This document shows positions 28,014 to 37,773 of a DNA stretch of 64,000 nt, one piece after another. The stretch spans positions 62,001 to 126,000 of the forward strand of contig UBYA01000014.1 of the NCBI GenBank assembly GCA_900469615.1, written 5' to 3'. This DNA comes from Hyphomicrobiales bacterium (GTDB lineage: Bacteria > Pseudomonadota > Alphaproteobacteria > Rhizobiales > Rhizobiaceae). Each line of letters starts with the position of its first letter. The stretch's first letter is position 1. The notes under the pieces were generated by a model. It was not told the origin of the DNA and made no database searches. It worked only from the letters and a program-made list of their open reading frames with translations. The translations under genes and the position numbers were made by a program.

Positions 28014-30925
28014 GCGGCGGAACCGGCTTTCTTCTCAGTGTCTGACTTTTCGACCGCGACGCCGCGCGTGGCGGCGGGCGCGATGATGCCCGAGGGCATG
28101 CGCTCGCGCATTTCATCCTCCTCGCCTGCCATGACGGCCTTCAGGCGTGCGGTGATATAGGCTCGTCTGTTCTCGTTGGAAATCTTCTGGCCCACCAGGT
28201 CGGCGACATAGAAGGTATCGATGACCTTTTCGCCGAAGGTGGTGATGCGCGCCGACTGGATGTCGAGCGACAGGTCCGAAAGAACGGCCGTTATTTCCGA
28301 CAGCAGGCCGGTGCGGTCGAGGCATTCGACCTCGATCACCGTGAACTTGTTGGAAAGGCTGTTGGAGATGATCACCGAGGGCGGGATGACGAAAGCCTTG
28401 TTCTTGCGGCGGTTCTTCGTCCGTGTCGCGATGACCTCCGGCAGCCGCTTGCGGCCGGCCAGAACGTCCTCGATCATCTTGCCGATGGTGCCGGCACGGC
28501 GCAGCTCATCGGCATCGTCGGCGAATTCGCGACTGACATGGATGGTGTCGAGCGCCCGGCCGTCCGATGTCGTGAAGATCTGCGCATCGGCGATATTGGC
28601 GCCCGCGGCCGCGCAAGCGCCGGCGATCACGGTCAAAAGACGCGGATGGTCGGGCGAAAGCACGGTGATCTCTGTGATGGCGTGGAAACTGTCGGTGCGG
28701 ACCATGGTCGCAAGAACCTTGCCCGCCTTGTCGGTCTGGCGAATGAACTTCGTATGGCGGATCTGGTCTTCCAGCGGCACGGAAAGGAGATAGGGCTGGT
28801 AGTGCAGCTTGACATAAGTGCTGCGGTCCTTCTCGCTCCAGTCGGAAAGCGCCTCGTCGAGCGCCTGCGCGGCCGCCTCGGCGCGCTCCTTGCGGGACAC
28901 TTCGGAGAAACCGCCGGCCAGCAGCAGCTCGGTCTCGTAATAGAGCGTGCGCAGCAGCTGCCCTTTCCAGCCGTTCCAGACACCCGGGCCGACGGCGCGG
29001 ATGTCGCAGACGGTCAGGATCAGCAGCATCTTCAGCCGGTCGAGCGACTGCACCCGATCGGCAAAATCGATGATGGTCTTGCGGTCGGTCAAGTCGCGCG
29101 TCTGTGCGACCATCGACATGGTCAGATGCTCGGCGATCAGCCAGACCACAAGCTCCGTCTGCTTCGGCGAAAGGCCGAAGCGTGGGCAGAGCTTGCGCGC
29201 AACCTTGGCACCGGCTTCCGAGTGGTCCTCCTCCCGGCCCTTGGCGATATCGTGCAGGAGCACCGCGACATACAGCGCGTCGCGATCCTCGATGCCGGGC
29301 ATCAGCTTGTTGGTGAGCGGATGGATATCCTCGGCCTTGCCCTTGTCGATCTCCGACAACACCTCGACGGCACGGATCAGATGCTCGTCCACCGTGTAGT
29401 GGTGATACATGTTGAACTGCATCATGGAGACGATCTTGCCGAATTCCGGGATGAAGCGGCCGAGCACGCCGGCCTCGTTCATGCGGCGCAGGATCAGCGC
29501 CGGATCGCGCTTCGAGGTCAGGATCGCGAGGAAGAGGCGGTTCGCCTCCTCGTTCTCGCGCAGGTCGTTGTCGATCAGGTTCAGCGAGCGGGTGACGCGC
29601 TTCAAGGCATCGGGGTGGAATTCGAGGCCGTTGATGTCGGCGACGAAGAACAGCCTGATGAGGCTGACCGGATCGCGCTTGAACACGTCGGGATTGGCAA
29701 GCGCGATGCGGCCGCGATCCTCGACGAACTCGACGGTGCCGGCGATCTTGCGCGAACGATTGGCGAAGCGGCTGATGACGCCGGTGAGCCCCGGCGTGGC
29801 TTTGGCCTGCTGGTCCTCGAGGGCTGCGCAGAGGATGCGGGTGAGATCGCCGACATCCTTGGCCACGAGGAAATAGTGTTTCATGAAGCGTTCGACCGCC
29901 GAAAGGCCCGGCCGCGCGTGATAGCCGAGCGCCTCGGCGATATCGCGCTGGATATCGAAGGAAAGCCGCTCTTCCGCCTTGCCGGTCAGGAAATGCATGT
30001 GGCAGCGCACGGCCCAGAGAAAATCCTCGGCCTTCAGGAAGAGGCGATATTCCTGCTTAGACAGCACGCCGAGCTTCACCAGTTCGGCGGGATCGCGGAC
30101 GTGATAGTAGTATTTCGAAATCCAGAACAGCGTGTGCAGGTCGCGCAGGCCGCCCTTGCCCTCCTTGACGTTGGGCTCGACCAGATAGCGGGTATCGCCG
30201 GCCTTGCGATGGCGCTCGTCGCGCTCGGCAAGCTTGGCGGCGATGAATTCCGGGCCGGTATTGGTGACGATTTCCTTGTCGAAGCGCGCCTGCAGTTCGC
30301 GCGCCAACGGCGCGTTGCCGCAGACGTAGCGGGTTTCGAGAACGGCGGTGCGCACCGTCATGTCCGACTTGGCCTGCTGGATGCATTCCTCGACCGTGCG
30401 GGTGGCGTGGCCGACCTTGAAGCCCATGTCCCAGAGCATATAGAGGATGAATTCCACCGCCTTGTGCGTCTCGCTCGCCGGCTTCGGCTGGAAGAGGAAG
30501 AGGAGATCGATGTCGGAGCCAGGCGCGAGCGTATCGCGGCCATAGCCGCCGACGGCGGTGATGGAAAAGACGCCTGCCTGCTTCGGATAGACATGGCGGA
30601 CGGTGAAATCGTAGAGGACGGTGATGATCTGGTCCTGCAGCCAGGAAATCCGGTGGGCGCAATCGAGCCCGCCGCCCTGTGCGACCAGCAGCCGGCGCGC
30701 CTCTTCGCGTCCCTCCTGGCTTGCCTTCTTCAAGAGCGCAAGCAGAGCGGACCTTTCCTCGTTCTTGTCCAGTCCGCGCTTGGCGAGGGCTTCGCATTCC
30801 GCCCTCAGCGCGGATACGTCGAGAATGGTCGAAAAATCGATGTGTTGCGTTTCCATGCTCTGCCGATCGGCTTTCTCTTCGCTGACCGCGGCCCGTTGCC
30901 GGCGCGCCTGTCTTTTCGTCTGCAT
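28010..30925 (-). CDS. glnD: [Protein-PII] uridylyltransferase / uridylyl-removing enzyme
   Basis: Bifunctional nitrogen sensor that uridylylates PII proteins under nitrogen limitation and reverses this when glutamine is high. The 971-residue protein has an N-terminal nucleotidyltransferase domain ([18 protein letters not shown], about residues 126-143), a GlnD-linked domain, an HD hydrolase domain ([18 protein letters not shown]) and two C-terminal ACT domains for glutamine sensing. The start at 30925 has AGAGG upstream; an internal ATG at 30856 is an alternative. It is upstream of murJ and coupled to it. Confidence 0.96.
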   Translation of the reverse strand: MQTKRQARRQRAAVSEEKADRQSMETQHIDFSTILDVSALRAECEALAKRGLDKNEERSALLALLKKASQEGREEARRLLVAQGGGLDCAHRISWLQDQIITVLYDFTVRHVYPKQAGVFSITAVGGYGRDTLAPGSDIDLLFLFQPKPASETHKAVEFILYMLWDMGFKVGHATRTVEECIQQAKSDMTVRTAVLETRYVCGNAPLARELQARFDKEIVTNTGPEFIAAKLAERDERHRKAGDTRYLVEPNVKEGKGGLRDLHTLFWISKYYYHVRDPAELVKLGVLSKQEYRLFLKAEDFLWAVRCHMHFLTGKAEERLSFDIQRDIAEALGYHARPGLSAVERFMKHYFLVAKDVGDLTRILCAALEDQQAKATPGLTGVISRFANRSRKIAGTVEFVEDRGRIALANPDVFKRDPVSLIRLFFVADINGLEFHPDALKRVTRSLNLIDNDLRENEEANRLFLAILTSKRDPALILRRMNEAGVLGRFIPEFGKIVSMMQFNMYHHYTVDEHLIRAVEVLSEIDKGKAEDIHPLTNKLMPGIEDRDALYVAVLLHDIAKGREEDHSEAGAKVARKLCPRFGLSPKQTELVVWLIAEHLTMSMVAQTRDLTDRKTIIDFADRVQSLDRLKMLLILTVCDIRAVGPGVWNGWKGQLLRTLYYETELLLAGGFSEVSRKERAEAAAQALDEALSDWSEKDRSTYVKLHYQPYLLSVPLEDQIRHTKFIRQTDKAGKVLATMVRTDSFHAITEITVLSPDHPRLLTVIAGACAAAGANIADAQIFTTSDGRALDTIHVSREFADDADELRRAGTIGKMIEDVLAGRKRLPEVIATRTKNRRKNKAFVIPPSVIISNSLSNKFTVIEVECLDRTGLLSEITAVLSDLSLDIQSARITTFGEKVIDTFYVADLVGQKISNENRRAYITARLKAVMAGEEDEMRERMPSGIIAPAATRGVAVEKSDTEKKAGSAA

Positions 30926-31081
30926 GCGCTATAGCCTCTTTGACGGGCGATTGACACAGGCATCTACGCCGGGAATCCGCCGCGCCAGTCGTGGTCGACC
31001 ATGTCGAATCGACACGCTGGGGATTTTTATCGGGTCAAAGTTGACGAAGCGTGACGGCAATCGACGCAGAAATCGGCAGTT

Positions 31082-31375
31082 TTAGGGCCTTGCCGGTTCA
31101 AGAGACCGCCTGAGCTCGTTCAAGCTGTATAATATGTTCCGCGATTGGGCGCCGATCTGCGTCACCATTTCGCGCTCGCATTCCCAATAGCCGGCTTTCG
31201 CGATCTTCGAGCAGATGTCGGAAATCCGGCTGCAGGACAAGGCGATGTGGAGCAGGCCGCGATCGGATTCGCAGTCCGGGGCTTCGCCTTCGCCGCAGAT
31301 CTTGCCGCGGGCGGCGATCGGAGAAAAACGCTCGCCCAGAATGCGGACCTCGGCGAGGAGATTTTCGAGATACAT
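31082..31375 (-). CDS. Small protein of unknown function between mutS and glnD
   Basis: A 97-residue reading frame that starts 28 bases after mutS, with AAGGA seven bases before its ATG. Four cysteines (ICGEGE, PDCES, LSCSRISDICS, YWECE) are spread through a mostly helical sequence with no signal peptide or membrane segment. I recognise no domain. The ribosome-binding site, the tight spacing after mutS and the absence of a competing gene support it as real; function unknown. Confidence 0.58.
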   Translation of the reverse strand: MYLENLLAEVRILGERFSPIAARGKICGEGEAPDCESDRGLLHIALSCSRISDICSKIAKAGYWECEREMVTQIGAQSRNILYSLNELRRSLEPARP

Positions 31376-31403
31376 CGTGTTGTCCTTGGAATATCGCCTG
31401 TGG

Positions 31404-34145
31404 TCAGCCGGTCTTGGTGAGGGTTTTCTTCAGCTCATAGAGCACGTCGAGAGCGGCTCGCGGCGTCAGGTCGTCGAGATCGAGCGTCTTCAGCCGTTCT
31501 TCGACCTTGGACGGTTCACGCCGGCCGGTCGCCTCCTCCCGGCGAACCGCCACCTGGAAGAGCGGCAGGTCGTCGATGAGCTGGCTTGCCGGGTTCTTGC
31601 GGTCGGCATCTTCGAGCCGCGTCAGAACGTCTCGGGCGCGCGCCACCACCGAGGCCGGCAGGCCGGCAAGCCGCGCCACCTGAATGCCATAGGAACGATC
31701 GGCGGCTCCCGGTCCCACCTCATGCAGGAAGATGACGTCGCCATCCCACTCCTTGACGCGCATGGTGGCATTGGACAGTCGCGCGAGCTTCTCCGACAGC
31801 ACGGTCAGCTCGTGGAAATGCGTGGCGAAGAGGCCGCGGCACCGGTTGGCTTCATGCAGGTGCTCGACCGCCGCCCAGGCGATGGAAAGGCCGTCGAAGG
31901 TCGCGGTGCCCCGGCCGATCTCGTCGAGGATGACGAGCGACCGCTCGGTCGCCTGGTTGAGGATCGCCGCCGTCTCGACCATTTCGACCATGAAGGTCGA
32001 GCGACCGCGCGCCAGGTCGTCGGACGCGCCGACGCGCGAAAACAGCCGGTCGACGATGCCGATATGGGCCGATGCGGCGGGCACGAAGGAACCCATCTGC
32101 GCGAGGATGGCGATCAGCGCGTTCTGGCGCAGGAAGGTGGATTTACCGCCCATGTTCGGGCCGGTCAGCAGCCAGATGGCGCCGTCCTTGCCATCGGCAG
32201 TCGGCGAAAGATCGCAGTTGTTGGCGACGAACGGCCCGCCGGCCTGGCGACGCAATGCCTGCTCGACCACCGGATGACGGCCGCCTTCGATGGCGAACAT
32301 GCGGCTTCCATCGACAACGGGCCGGCAATAGGCCTGCTCCTCGGCCAGCAGCGCAAGCCCCGCCGCGACGTCGATCACCGACAGCGCGCGGGCGCCGGCC
32401 TTGATCCCTTCGGCAGCGGCTACAACGGCTGCGACCATGCGATCGAAAGCCTCCAGCTCGATGGCAAGCGCCTTGTCGGCCGCATTGGCGATGCGGCTTT
32501 CGAGATCGGCAAGCTCGGTCGTAGTGAAGCGCATGGCGTTCGCCATGGTCTGACGATGGATGAAGCGCGCCTTGGCTTCGCTGGTCTCCGTCATCGGACC
32601 GGCATTGCCGGCCGTGACCTCGATGAAATAGCCGAGCACGTTGTTGTGCTTGATCTTCAGCGACTTGATGCCGGTTTCCTCGGCATATTGCAGCTGCAAA
32701 CCGGCGATGACGCGGCGCGACTGATCGCGCAATGCCCGCACCTCGTCCAGCTCGGCATTTGCCCCTTCCCGCAGGAATCCGCCATCCCGCTTCAGCAGGG
32801 GCAGCTCGTCGGCAAGCGTGGCGGCGAGCATGGCTTCGAGATCGGCAGGCAGGGCTTGCAGGCCGGCCAGCGCCGCGCCAAGCTCTTCGGGCAGCAGAGC
32901 GCTGCCGAGGAGGCGGGCAATGTCGCCCGCTGCGGCCAGTCCCTGCCGGATCGCCCAGAGATCGCGCGGACCGCCGCGATCGAGCGCAAGCCGCGACAAG
33001 GCGCGCGGCATGTCCGGCACATGCTTCATTGCCGCGCGCAGATCGCCGCAAAGCGACGGCTCCTCCGTCAGAAAGCCGATCGAATCCAGGCGCTCGTTGA
33101 TGCGCTGGGGATCGGTGAGCGGCGACATCAGCCGTTCGGCGAGAAGCCGGGCGCCGCCGCCGGTCACGGTGCGGTCGATCGCCTTCAGGAGCGAACCGTT
33201 GCGATCGCCGGAGAGCGTGCGGACGAGCTCGAGGTTGGCGCGGGTGGCGGGATCGATGAAGAGCGTCGAGGCGCCGCTTTCCCGCTCCGGCAGCCCGAGC
33301 GGCGGGCGCTCGGCGAGCTGGGTCTTTTCGACATAGGCAATGGCGGCGGCGGCAGCGGCAAGCTCGGCACGGCTGAAGGTGCCGAAACCGTCCAGCGTCG
33401 ATACGCCGAAATAACGGGTGATACGCCCCTCGGCGCTGGCGCTGTCGAACAGCACCGCCGGCTGCGGAACGGCCGTGCGGCCGAGGATATCGAAAACCGG
33501 CTTCAGTTCCGGATCGTGAAACATCGTATCCGGCAGGATCAGTTCGCGCGGATCGATGCGCAGGATATCGGCGAGCAGCCGCGAGGCTTCCGTTTCCGCC
33601 AGCCGGAAGACGCCTGTGGAAATATCGATCCAGGCGAGCGCCAGCTGCGGTTCGGCGCCGCCGCGAATGCGGGTGAGCGCCATGAGATAATTGGATTCCG
33701 AAGGCGACAGCAGCTTTTCTTCGGTGATCGTGCCCGGCGTCACCAGGCGCACGACATCGCGCCGCACCACCGACTTGCCGCCGCGCTTCTTGGCTTCCGC
33801 CGGATCTTCCACCTGTTCGCAGACGGCAACACGGAAGCCGAGGGCGATCAGCTTTTGCAGATAGTCGTCGGCGGCGTGAACCGGCACGCCGCACATCGGG
33901 ATATCCTGCCCCATGTGCTGGCCGCGCTTCGTCAGCGTAATGCCGAGCGCGCGCGAGGCATCGACGGCGTCTTCGAAGAACAGCTCGTAGAAGTCGCCCA
34001 TGCGATAGAACAGCAGCGAACCGGGATTGTTCGCCTTGATCTCGATATACTGCTCCATCATCGGAGTTGCCGAGGCGCGGCTCTCCTCCGAGGCAAGCTC
34101 GGCGGCCGAGAAAGCATCGATGCTGGCGTTAATACGTTCGTTCAC
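31404..34145 (-). CDS. mutS: DNA mismatch repair protein MutS
   Basis: Recognises mismatches and small loops and recruits MutL. The 913-residue protein has the mismatch-binding N-terminus ([27 protein letters not shown] with its Phe-x-Glu motif), connector, lever and clamp domains, and the ABC-type ATPase with Walker [14 protein letters not shown] near residue 660, SFVPA, and Walker [17 protein letters not shown]. It ends with a short tetramer-type tail. It is transcribed divergently from the malic enzyme gene with a 113-base gap. Confidence 0.97.
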   Translation of the reverse strand: MNERINASIDAFSAAELASEESRASATPMMEQYIEIKANNPGSLLFYRMGDFYELFFEDAVDASRALGITLTKRGQHMGQDIPMCGVPVHAADDYLQKLIALGFRVAVCEQVEDPAEAKKRGGKSVVRRDVVRLVTPGTITEEKLLSPSESNYLMALTRIRGGAEPQLALAWIDISTGVFRLAETEASRLLADILRIDPRELILPDTMFHDPELKPVFDILGRTAVPQPAVLFDSASAEGRITRYFGVSTLDGFGTFSRAELAAAAAAIAYVEKTQLAERPPLGLPERESGASTLFIDPATRANLELVRTLSGDRNGSLLKAIDRTVTGGGARLLAERLMSPLTDPQRINERLDSIGFLTEEPSLCGDLRAAMKHVPDMPRALSRLALDRGGPRDLWAIRQGLAAAGDIARLLGSALLPEELGAALAGLQALPADLEAMLAATLADELPLLKRDGGFLREGANAELDEVRALRDQSRRVIAGLQLQYAEETGIKSLKIKHNNVLGYFIEVTAGNAGPMTETSEAKARFIHRQTMANAMRFTTTELADLESRIANAADKALAIELEAFDRMVAAVVAAAEGIKAGARALSVIDVAAGLALLAEEQAYCRPVVDGSRMFAIEGGRHPVVEQALRRQAGGPFVANNCDLSPTADGKDGAIWLLTGPNMGGKSTFLRQNALIAILAQMGSFVPAASAHIGIVDRLFSRVGASDDLARGRSTFMVEMVETAAILNQATERSLVILDEIGRGTATFDGLSIAWAAVEHLHEANRCRGLFATHFHELTVLSEKLARLSNATMRVKEWDGDVIFLHEVGPGAADRSYGIQVARLAGLPASVVARARDVLTRLEDADRKNPASQLIDDLPLFQVAVRREEATGRREPSKVEERLKTLDLDDLTPRAALDVLYELKKTLTKTG

Positions 34146-34258
34146 GGAGGTGCAGTTTTTCCAAAAAAATGAGGTGCCACCCTACCCGCGCGCCGCTATA
34201 GAAGACAACAGCTATCGGGCAAGAGGGACCGGTCGCCCACAGGAGGTTTGGAGGAACA

Positions 34259-36547
34259 ATGGCAGACAGCAAGAGCAAGTCGCGTTCGGGAACGGGGATT
34301 ACCGACCAGGAGGCGCTGGACTTCCACAAGCAGGGCCGCCCCGGCAAGCTTGAGATCAACCCGACCAAGCCGATGGCGACGCAGCGCGATCTTTCCCTTG
34401 CCTATTCGCCCGGCGTCGCGGTGCCCGTGAAGGCGATCGCCGCCGATCCCGCCACCGCCTACGACTACACGTCGCGCGGCAACATGGTCGCCGTCATCTC
34501 CAACGGCACCGCCATCCTCGGGCTCGGCAATCTCGGCGCGCTCGCCTCCAAACCGGTCATGGAAGGCAAATCGGTTCTCTTCAAGCGCTTCGCCGACGTC
34601 GATTCGATCGACCTGGAGATCGACACCGAGAACGTCGACGAATTCATCAATTGCGTGCGCTATCTCGGCCCCTCCTTCGGCGGCATCAACCTCGAGGACA
34701 TCAAGGCGCCAGACTGTTTCATCATCGAGCAGCGGCTGCGCGAGCTGATGGACATCCCCGTATTCCATGACGACCAGCACGGCACCGCCATCATCGCCGC
34801 CGCCGGCCTCATAAACGCACTCGAACTGACCGGCCGCGACCTGAAGACCGCCAAGCTCGTCTGCAACGGCGCGGGGGCGGCGGCGATCGCCTGCGTCGAG
34901 CTGATCAAGTCGATGGGCTTCAACCCGGAAAACATCATCCTCTGCGACACGAAGGGCGTGATCTACCAGGGCCGCAGCGAGGGCATGAACCAGTGGAAGT
35001 CGGCGCATGCGGTCAAGACCGACAAGCGCACGCTCGCCGAAGCGATGAAGGGTGCCGACATTGTCTTCGGCCTGTCGCAGAAGGGCGCCTTCTCCGAAGA
35101 CATGATCCGCTCGATGGCGGACAAGCCGATCATCTTCGCCATGGCCAATCCCGATCCGGAAATCACGCCGGAGGAGGTCGCCCGCATCCGCGACGACGCC
35201 ATCATGGCCACCGGGCGCTCGGATTATCCGAACCAGGTCAACAACGTTCTCGGCTTCCCCTACATCTTCCGCGGCGCGCTCGATGTGCGTGCGACCACCA
35301 TCAACGACGAGATGAAGATCGCCGCCGTCAACGCGCTGGCAAGCCTCGCACGCGAGGATGTGCCGGACGACGTGGTCGCCGCCTATCAGGGCGCAAGGCC
35401 GCGCTTCGGCGCGCAGTACATCATTCCCGTGCCGTTCGACCCGCGTCTGATCTCGGCAATCCCGGTCGCCGTCGCCAAGGCGGCGATCGAAAGCGGCGTC
35501 GCCCGCCGCGCCATATCCGATATGGACGCCTATGCCCGCGAGCTTTCCGCCCGCCGCGATCCGATCGCCTCGACGCTGTCACAGCTCTATGAGCGCGTGC
35601 GCCGGCATCAGAAGCGCATCGTCTTCGCCGAGGCGGAGGAAGAGCAGGTCATGCGTGCCGCCCTCTCCTATGCCAACCAGGGGCTCGGCACCGCAATCCT
35701 CCTCGGCCGCGAGGACCTGATCGAGGCAACCGCGGAGCGCGCGGGCATCGACCTCAATCGCCCGGGCCTCGAAATCGTCAACGCCCGCATCTCCAAGCGG
35801 GGCGATGCCTATATCGACTACCTCTATGCCCGGCTGCAGCGCCAGGGCTACCTGCATCGCGACGTGACGCGCCTGATCCACAACGACCGCAATCACTTCG
35901 CCGCCTGCATGGTGGCGCTCGGCGATGCCGACGGCATGGTGACGGGTGTTACCCGCAACTATTCGACGGCGCTCGGAGACGTGCGCCGCTGCATCGACGC
36001 CAAGCCGGGGCACCGGGTCATCGGCATATCGATCGTGCTGGCCCGCGGCCGCACCGTCTTCGTCGCCGATACCGCCGTGCACGACATGCCGACCGCCGAG
36101 GAACTGGCCGATATCGCAGAAGAAGCGGCAGGTTTCGCGCGGCGCATGGGCTATGATCCGCGTGTCGCCATGCTCGCCTATTCCACCTTCGGCCATCCGT
36201 CGGGCGAACGGTCGGAGCGCGTGCGCGAAGCCGTCAGCATCCTCGACAAGCGCCATGTGAATTTCGAGTTCGACGGCGAAATGGCGGCCGACGTGGCGCT
36301 CGACCGCAAGATCATGGAGAGCCTCTATCCCTTCTCGCGGCTTTCCGGACCGGCGAACGTCCTCGTCATGCCCGCGTTCCACTCGGCGGCGATCTCCACC
36401 AAGATGCTGCAGGAGCTCGGCGGCTCCACCGTCATCGGCCCATTGCTCGTCGGGCTCGACAAGCCGGTGCAGATCACCTCGATGGGTGCCAAGGATTCCG
36501 ACATCGTCAACATGGCGGCGATCGCCGCCTACGGGGCCGGCGCCTGA
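34259..36547 (+). CDS. tme: Chimeric malic enzyme with phosphotransacetylase-like domain
   Basis: Decarboxylates malate to pyruvate with reduction of a nicotinamide cofactor. The 762-residue protein is a fusion. Residues about 1-430 are malic enzyme (LSLAYSPGVAVPVKAIA, DIPVFHDDQHGTAIIAAAGL, AMANPDPEITPEE), and about 431-760 resemble phosphotransacetylase but are thought inactive in that role. S. meliloti has an NAD form (dme) and an NADP form (tme). The location beside mutS and olsB matches, from memory, tme, but cofactor choice cannot be read directly. A bidirectional terminator follows. Confidence 0.92.
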   Translation: MADSKSKSRSGTGITDQEALDFHKQGRPGKLEINPTKPMATQRDLSLAYSPGVAVPVKAIAADPATAYDYTSRGNMVAVISNGTAILGLGNLGALASKPVMEGKSVLFKRFADVDSIDLEIDTENVDEFINCVRYLGPSFGGINLEDIKAPDCFIIEQRLRELMDIPVFHDDQHGTAIIAAAGLINALELTGRDLKTAKLVCNGAGAAAIACVELIKSMGFNPENIILCDTKGVIYQGRSEGMNQWKSAHAVKTDKRTLAEAMKGADIVFGLSQKGAFSEDMIRSMADKPIIFAMANPDPEITPEEVARIRDDAIMATGRSDYPNQVNNVLGFPYIFRGALDVRATTINDEMKIAAVNALASLAREDVPDDVVAAYQGARPRFGAQYIIPVPFDPRLISAIPVAVAKAAIESGVARRAISDMDAYARELSARRDPIASTLSQLYERVRRHQKRIVFAEAEEEQVMRAALSYANQGLGTAILLGREDLIEATAERAGIDLNRPGLEIVNARISKRGDAYIDYLYARLQRQGYLHRDVTRLIHNDRNHFAACMVALGDADGMVTGVTRNYSTALGDVRRCIDAKPGHRVIGISIVLARGRTVFVADTAVHDMPTAEELADIAEEAAGFARRMGYDPRVAMLAYSTFGHPSGERSERVREAVSILDKRHVNFEFDGEMAADVALDRKIMESLYPFSRLSGPANVLVMPAFHSAAISTKMLQELGGSTVIGPLLVGLDKPVQITSMGAKDSDIVNMAAIAAYGAGA

Positions 36548-36574
36548 CGGCTTCACCCGGCTGACGCCATGAAA

Positions 36575-36616
36575 TTGCAAAGGCCCGGTTGCGCTACAGC
36601 AGCCGGGCCTTTGCAA
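36575..36616. terminator. Bidirectional terminator between tme and olsB
   Basis: A 14-bp perfect inverted repeat, TTGCAAAGGCCCGG (36575-36588) and CCGGGCCTTTGCAA (36603-36616), with a 14-base loop lies between the convergent ends of tme and olsB. A-rich sequence follows it on the plus strand (AAAAAC). The near symmetry suits termination from both sides. Confidence 0.75.
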
Positions 36617-36669
36617 AAACAAGTTTCGTCACCGGGAGCGCGCCGCAGCGCTACGCCGTCAAATGCGCT

Positions 36670-37548
36670 TCAGCTCGCGAAACGACCTGCGTCGGCGCCG
36701 TAATAATTCACGTAGCGGTTCGAGATGCTGGCGATGGGCAGGACGATGAGCACGTCCGTCGTATTGAAGGCGTGATCGACCACCGCGGTCGAGCCGACCA
36801 TGGCGCCGAGGCGCAGATAGCCCTTGATCAGCGGCGGCAGCGCCATCAATGCCTTCTTCGGATTGACGGCCTCGACGGGCATCAGATCCATGTTGCGGGC
36901 AAGCGACGGCAATGCGCCGACGGCCCATTCGTCCTTGGCAAGGACGTTATGGTACAGAAAAGACAGGGCCAGCGCGTGCTGCTCCGGCTGAATGCCGGGG
37001 AAGGATGCGCAACCGAACATCGCGCCCATGCCATGTTTCAGCGCATAGGCCCAATTGCCTTGCCACAGAAGCTCGACGGTGCGCTTGTTGCGGTAATCCG
37101 GCAGCACGCAGGAACGGCCGAGTTCCATGAAGCGCTTGTCCGGATGACGGGCGAGCAGGGCATCGATATCGAACTCCGAGGAGGAGTAGAAACCGCCATT
37201 GGCCATGGCGACTTCCTGACGCAACAGGCGATAGGTGCCGACGATCTGATCTTCCGGATCGCCTTCGAGCGAACGGTCCAACACCAGAAGATGGTCGCAA
37301 ACGGCGTCCCAGCTGTCGACGTCGCGCTGACGGCGCATGGCCTCCGCCGGCAACTGCGCATTCATCTCCTCGACGAAAACGCGGTAGCGGACAGCCTGAG
37401 CGGCATCGATTTCGCGCGCCGTGCGAGCAAGGCGCGTTTCTAGATTTCCGATGCGTCCAAGCACATCGCTGGCAACCGGCTCAACCGTTGCCTTTGAAGA
37501 CTGAACCATTTCGCCCTGAGCTTCGCGATTCAAGATTTCGATGGACAT
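36670..37548 (-). CDS. olsB: L-ornithine N-alpha-acyltransferase (ornithine lipid synthesis)
   Basis: Transfers a 3-hydroxyacyl chain from acyl carrier protein to the alpha-amino group of ornithine, the first step to phosphorus-free ornithine lipids. The 292-residue GNAT-fold (Acetyltransf_5) protein shows AREIDAAQAVRYRVFVEEM, VCDHLLVLD, VGTYRLLRQ, FMELGRSCVLPDYR and PSLARNMDLMPVEAVNPKK. The start at 37548 has GGGAG eight bases upstream. The length and the position beside tme match the S. meliloti gene. A Pho-box-like direct repeat lies about 50-67 bases upstream, consistent with phosphate-limited expression. Confidence 0.93.
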   Translation of the reverse strand: MSIEILNREAQGEMVQSSKATVEPVASDVLGRIGNLETRLARTAREIDAAQAVRYRVFVEEMNAQLPAEAMRRQRDVDSWDAVCDHLLVLDRSLEGDPEDQIVGTYRLLRQEVAMANGGFYSSSEFDIDALLARHPDKRFMELGRSCVLPDYRNKRTVELLWQGNWAYALKHGMGAMFGCASFPGIQPEQHALALSFLYHNVLAKDEWAVGALPSLARNMDLMPVEAVNPKKALMALPPLIKGYLRLGAMVGSTAVVDHAFNTTDVLIVLPIASISNRYVNYYGADAGRFAS

Positions 37549-37597
37549 GGCGATTCTCCCCCCTGCGGGCCGATATAGCGCCATAAACCAAATTCAT

Positions 37598-37615
37598 GCG
37601 ACAGGAAAGTGACAT
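37598..37615 (-). promoter_or_regulatory. Candidate Pho box upstream of olsB
   Basis: On the minus strand ATGTCAC-TTTC-CTGTCGC (37615-37598) forms two 7-base half-sites repeated with the 11-base period of the Pho box (CTGTCAT-N4-CTGTCAT), matching 10 of 14 consensus bases. It lies 50-67 bases before the olsB start. Ornithine lipid formation under phosphate starvation is PhoB-dependent in S. meliloti, which makes the site plausible. Confidence 0.45.
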
Positions 37616-37773
37616 GCAGCCTGGCTAAAAGCAAGAAGCGTGCCCGTTGCAATTTTCGAATGGGGTAGCCATCCCCAATTTAGAAAGGGCAATTGCCACA
37701 GGTTGAACCCCATCGCCCGGCACTATCGAGCATTGATGAGCCGCATTGGTAAACTCGGCCGACGGGGGAAATT

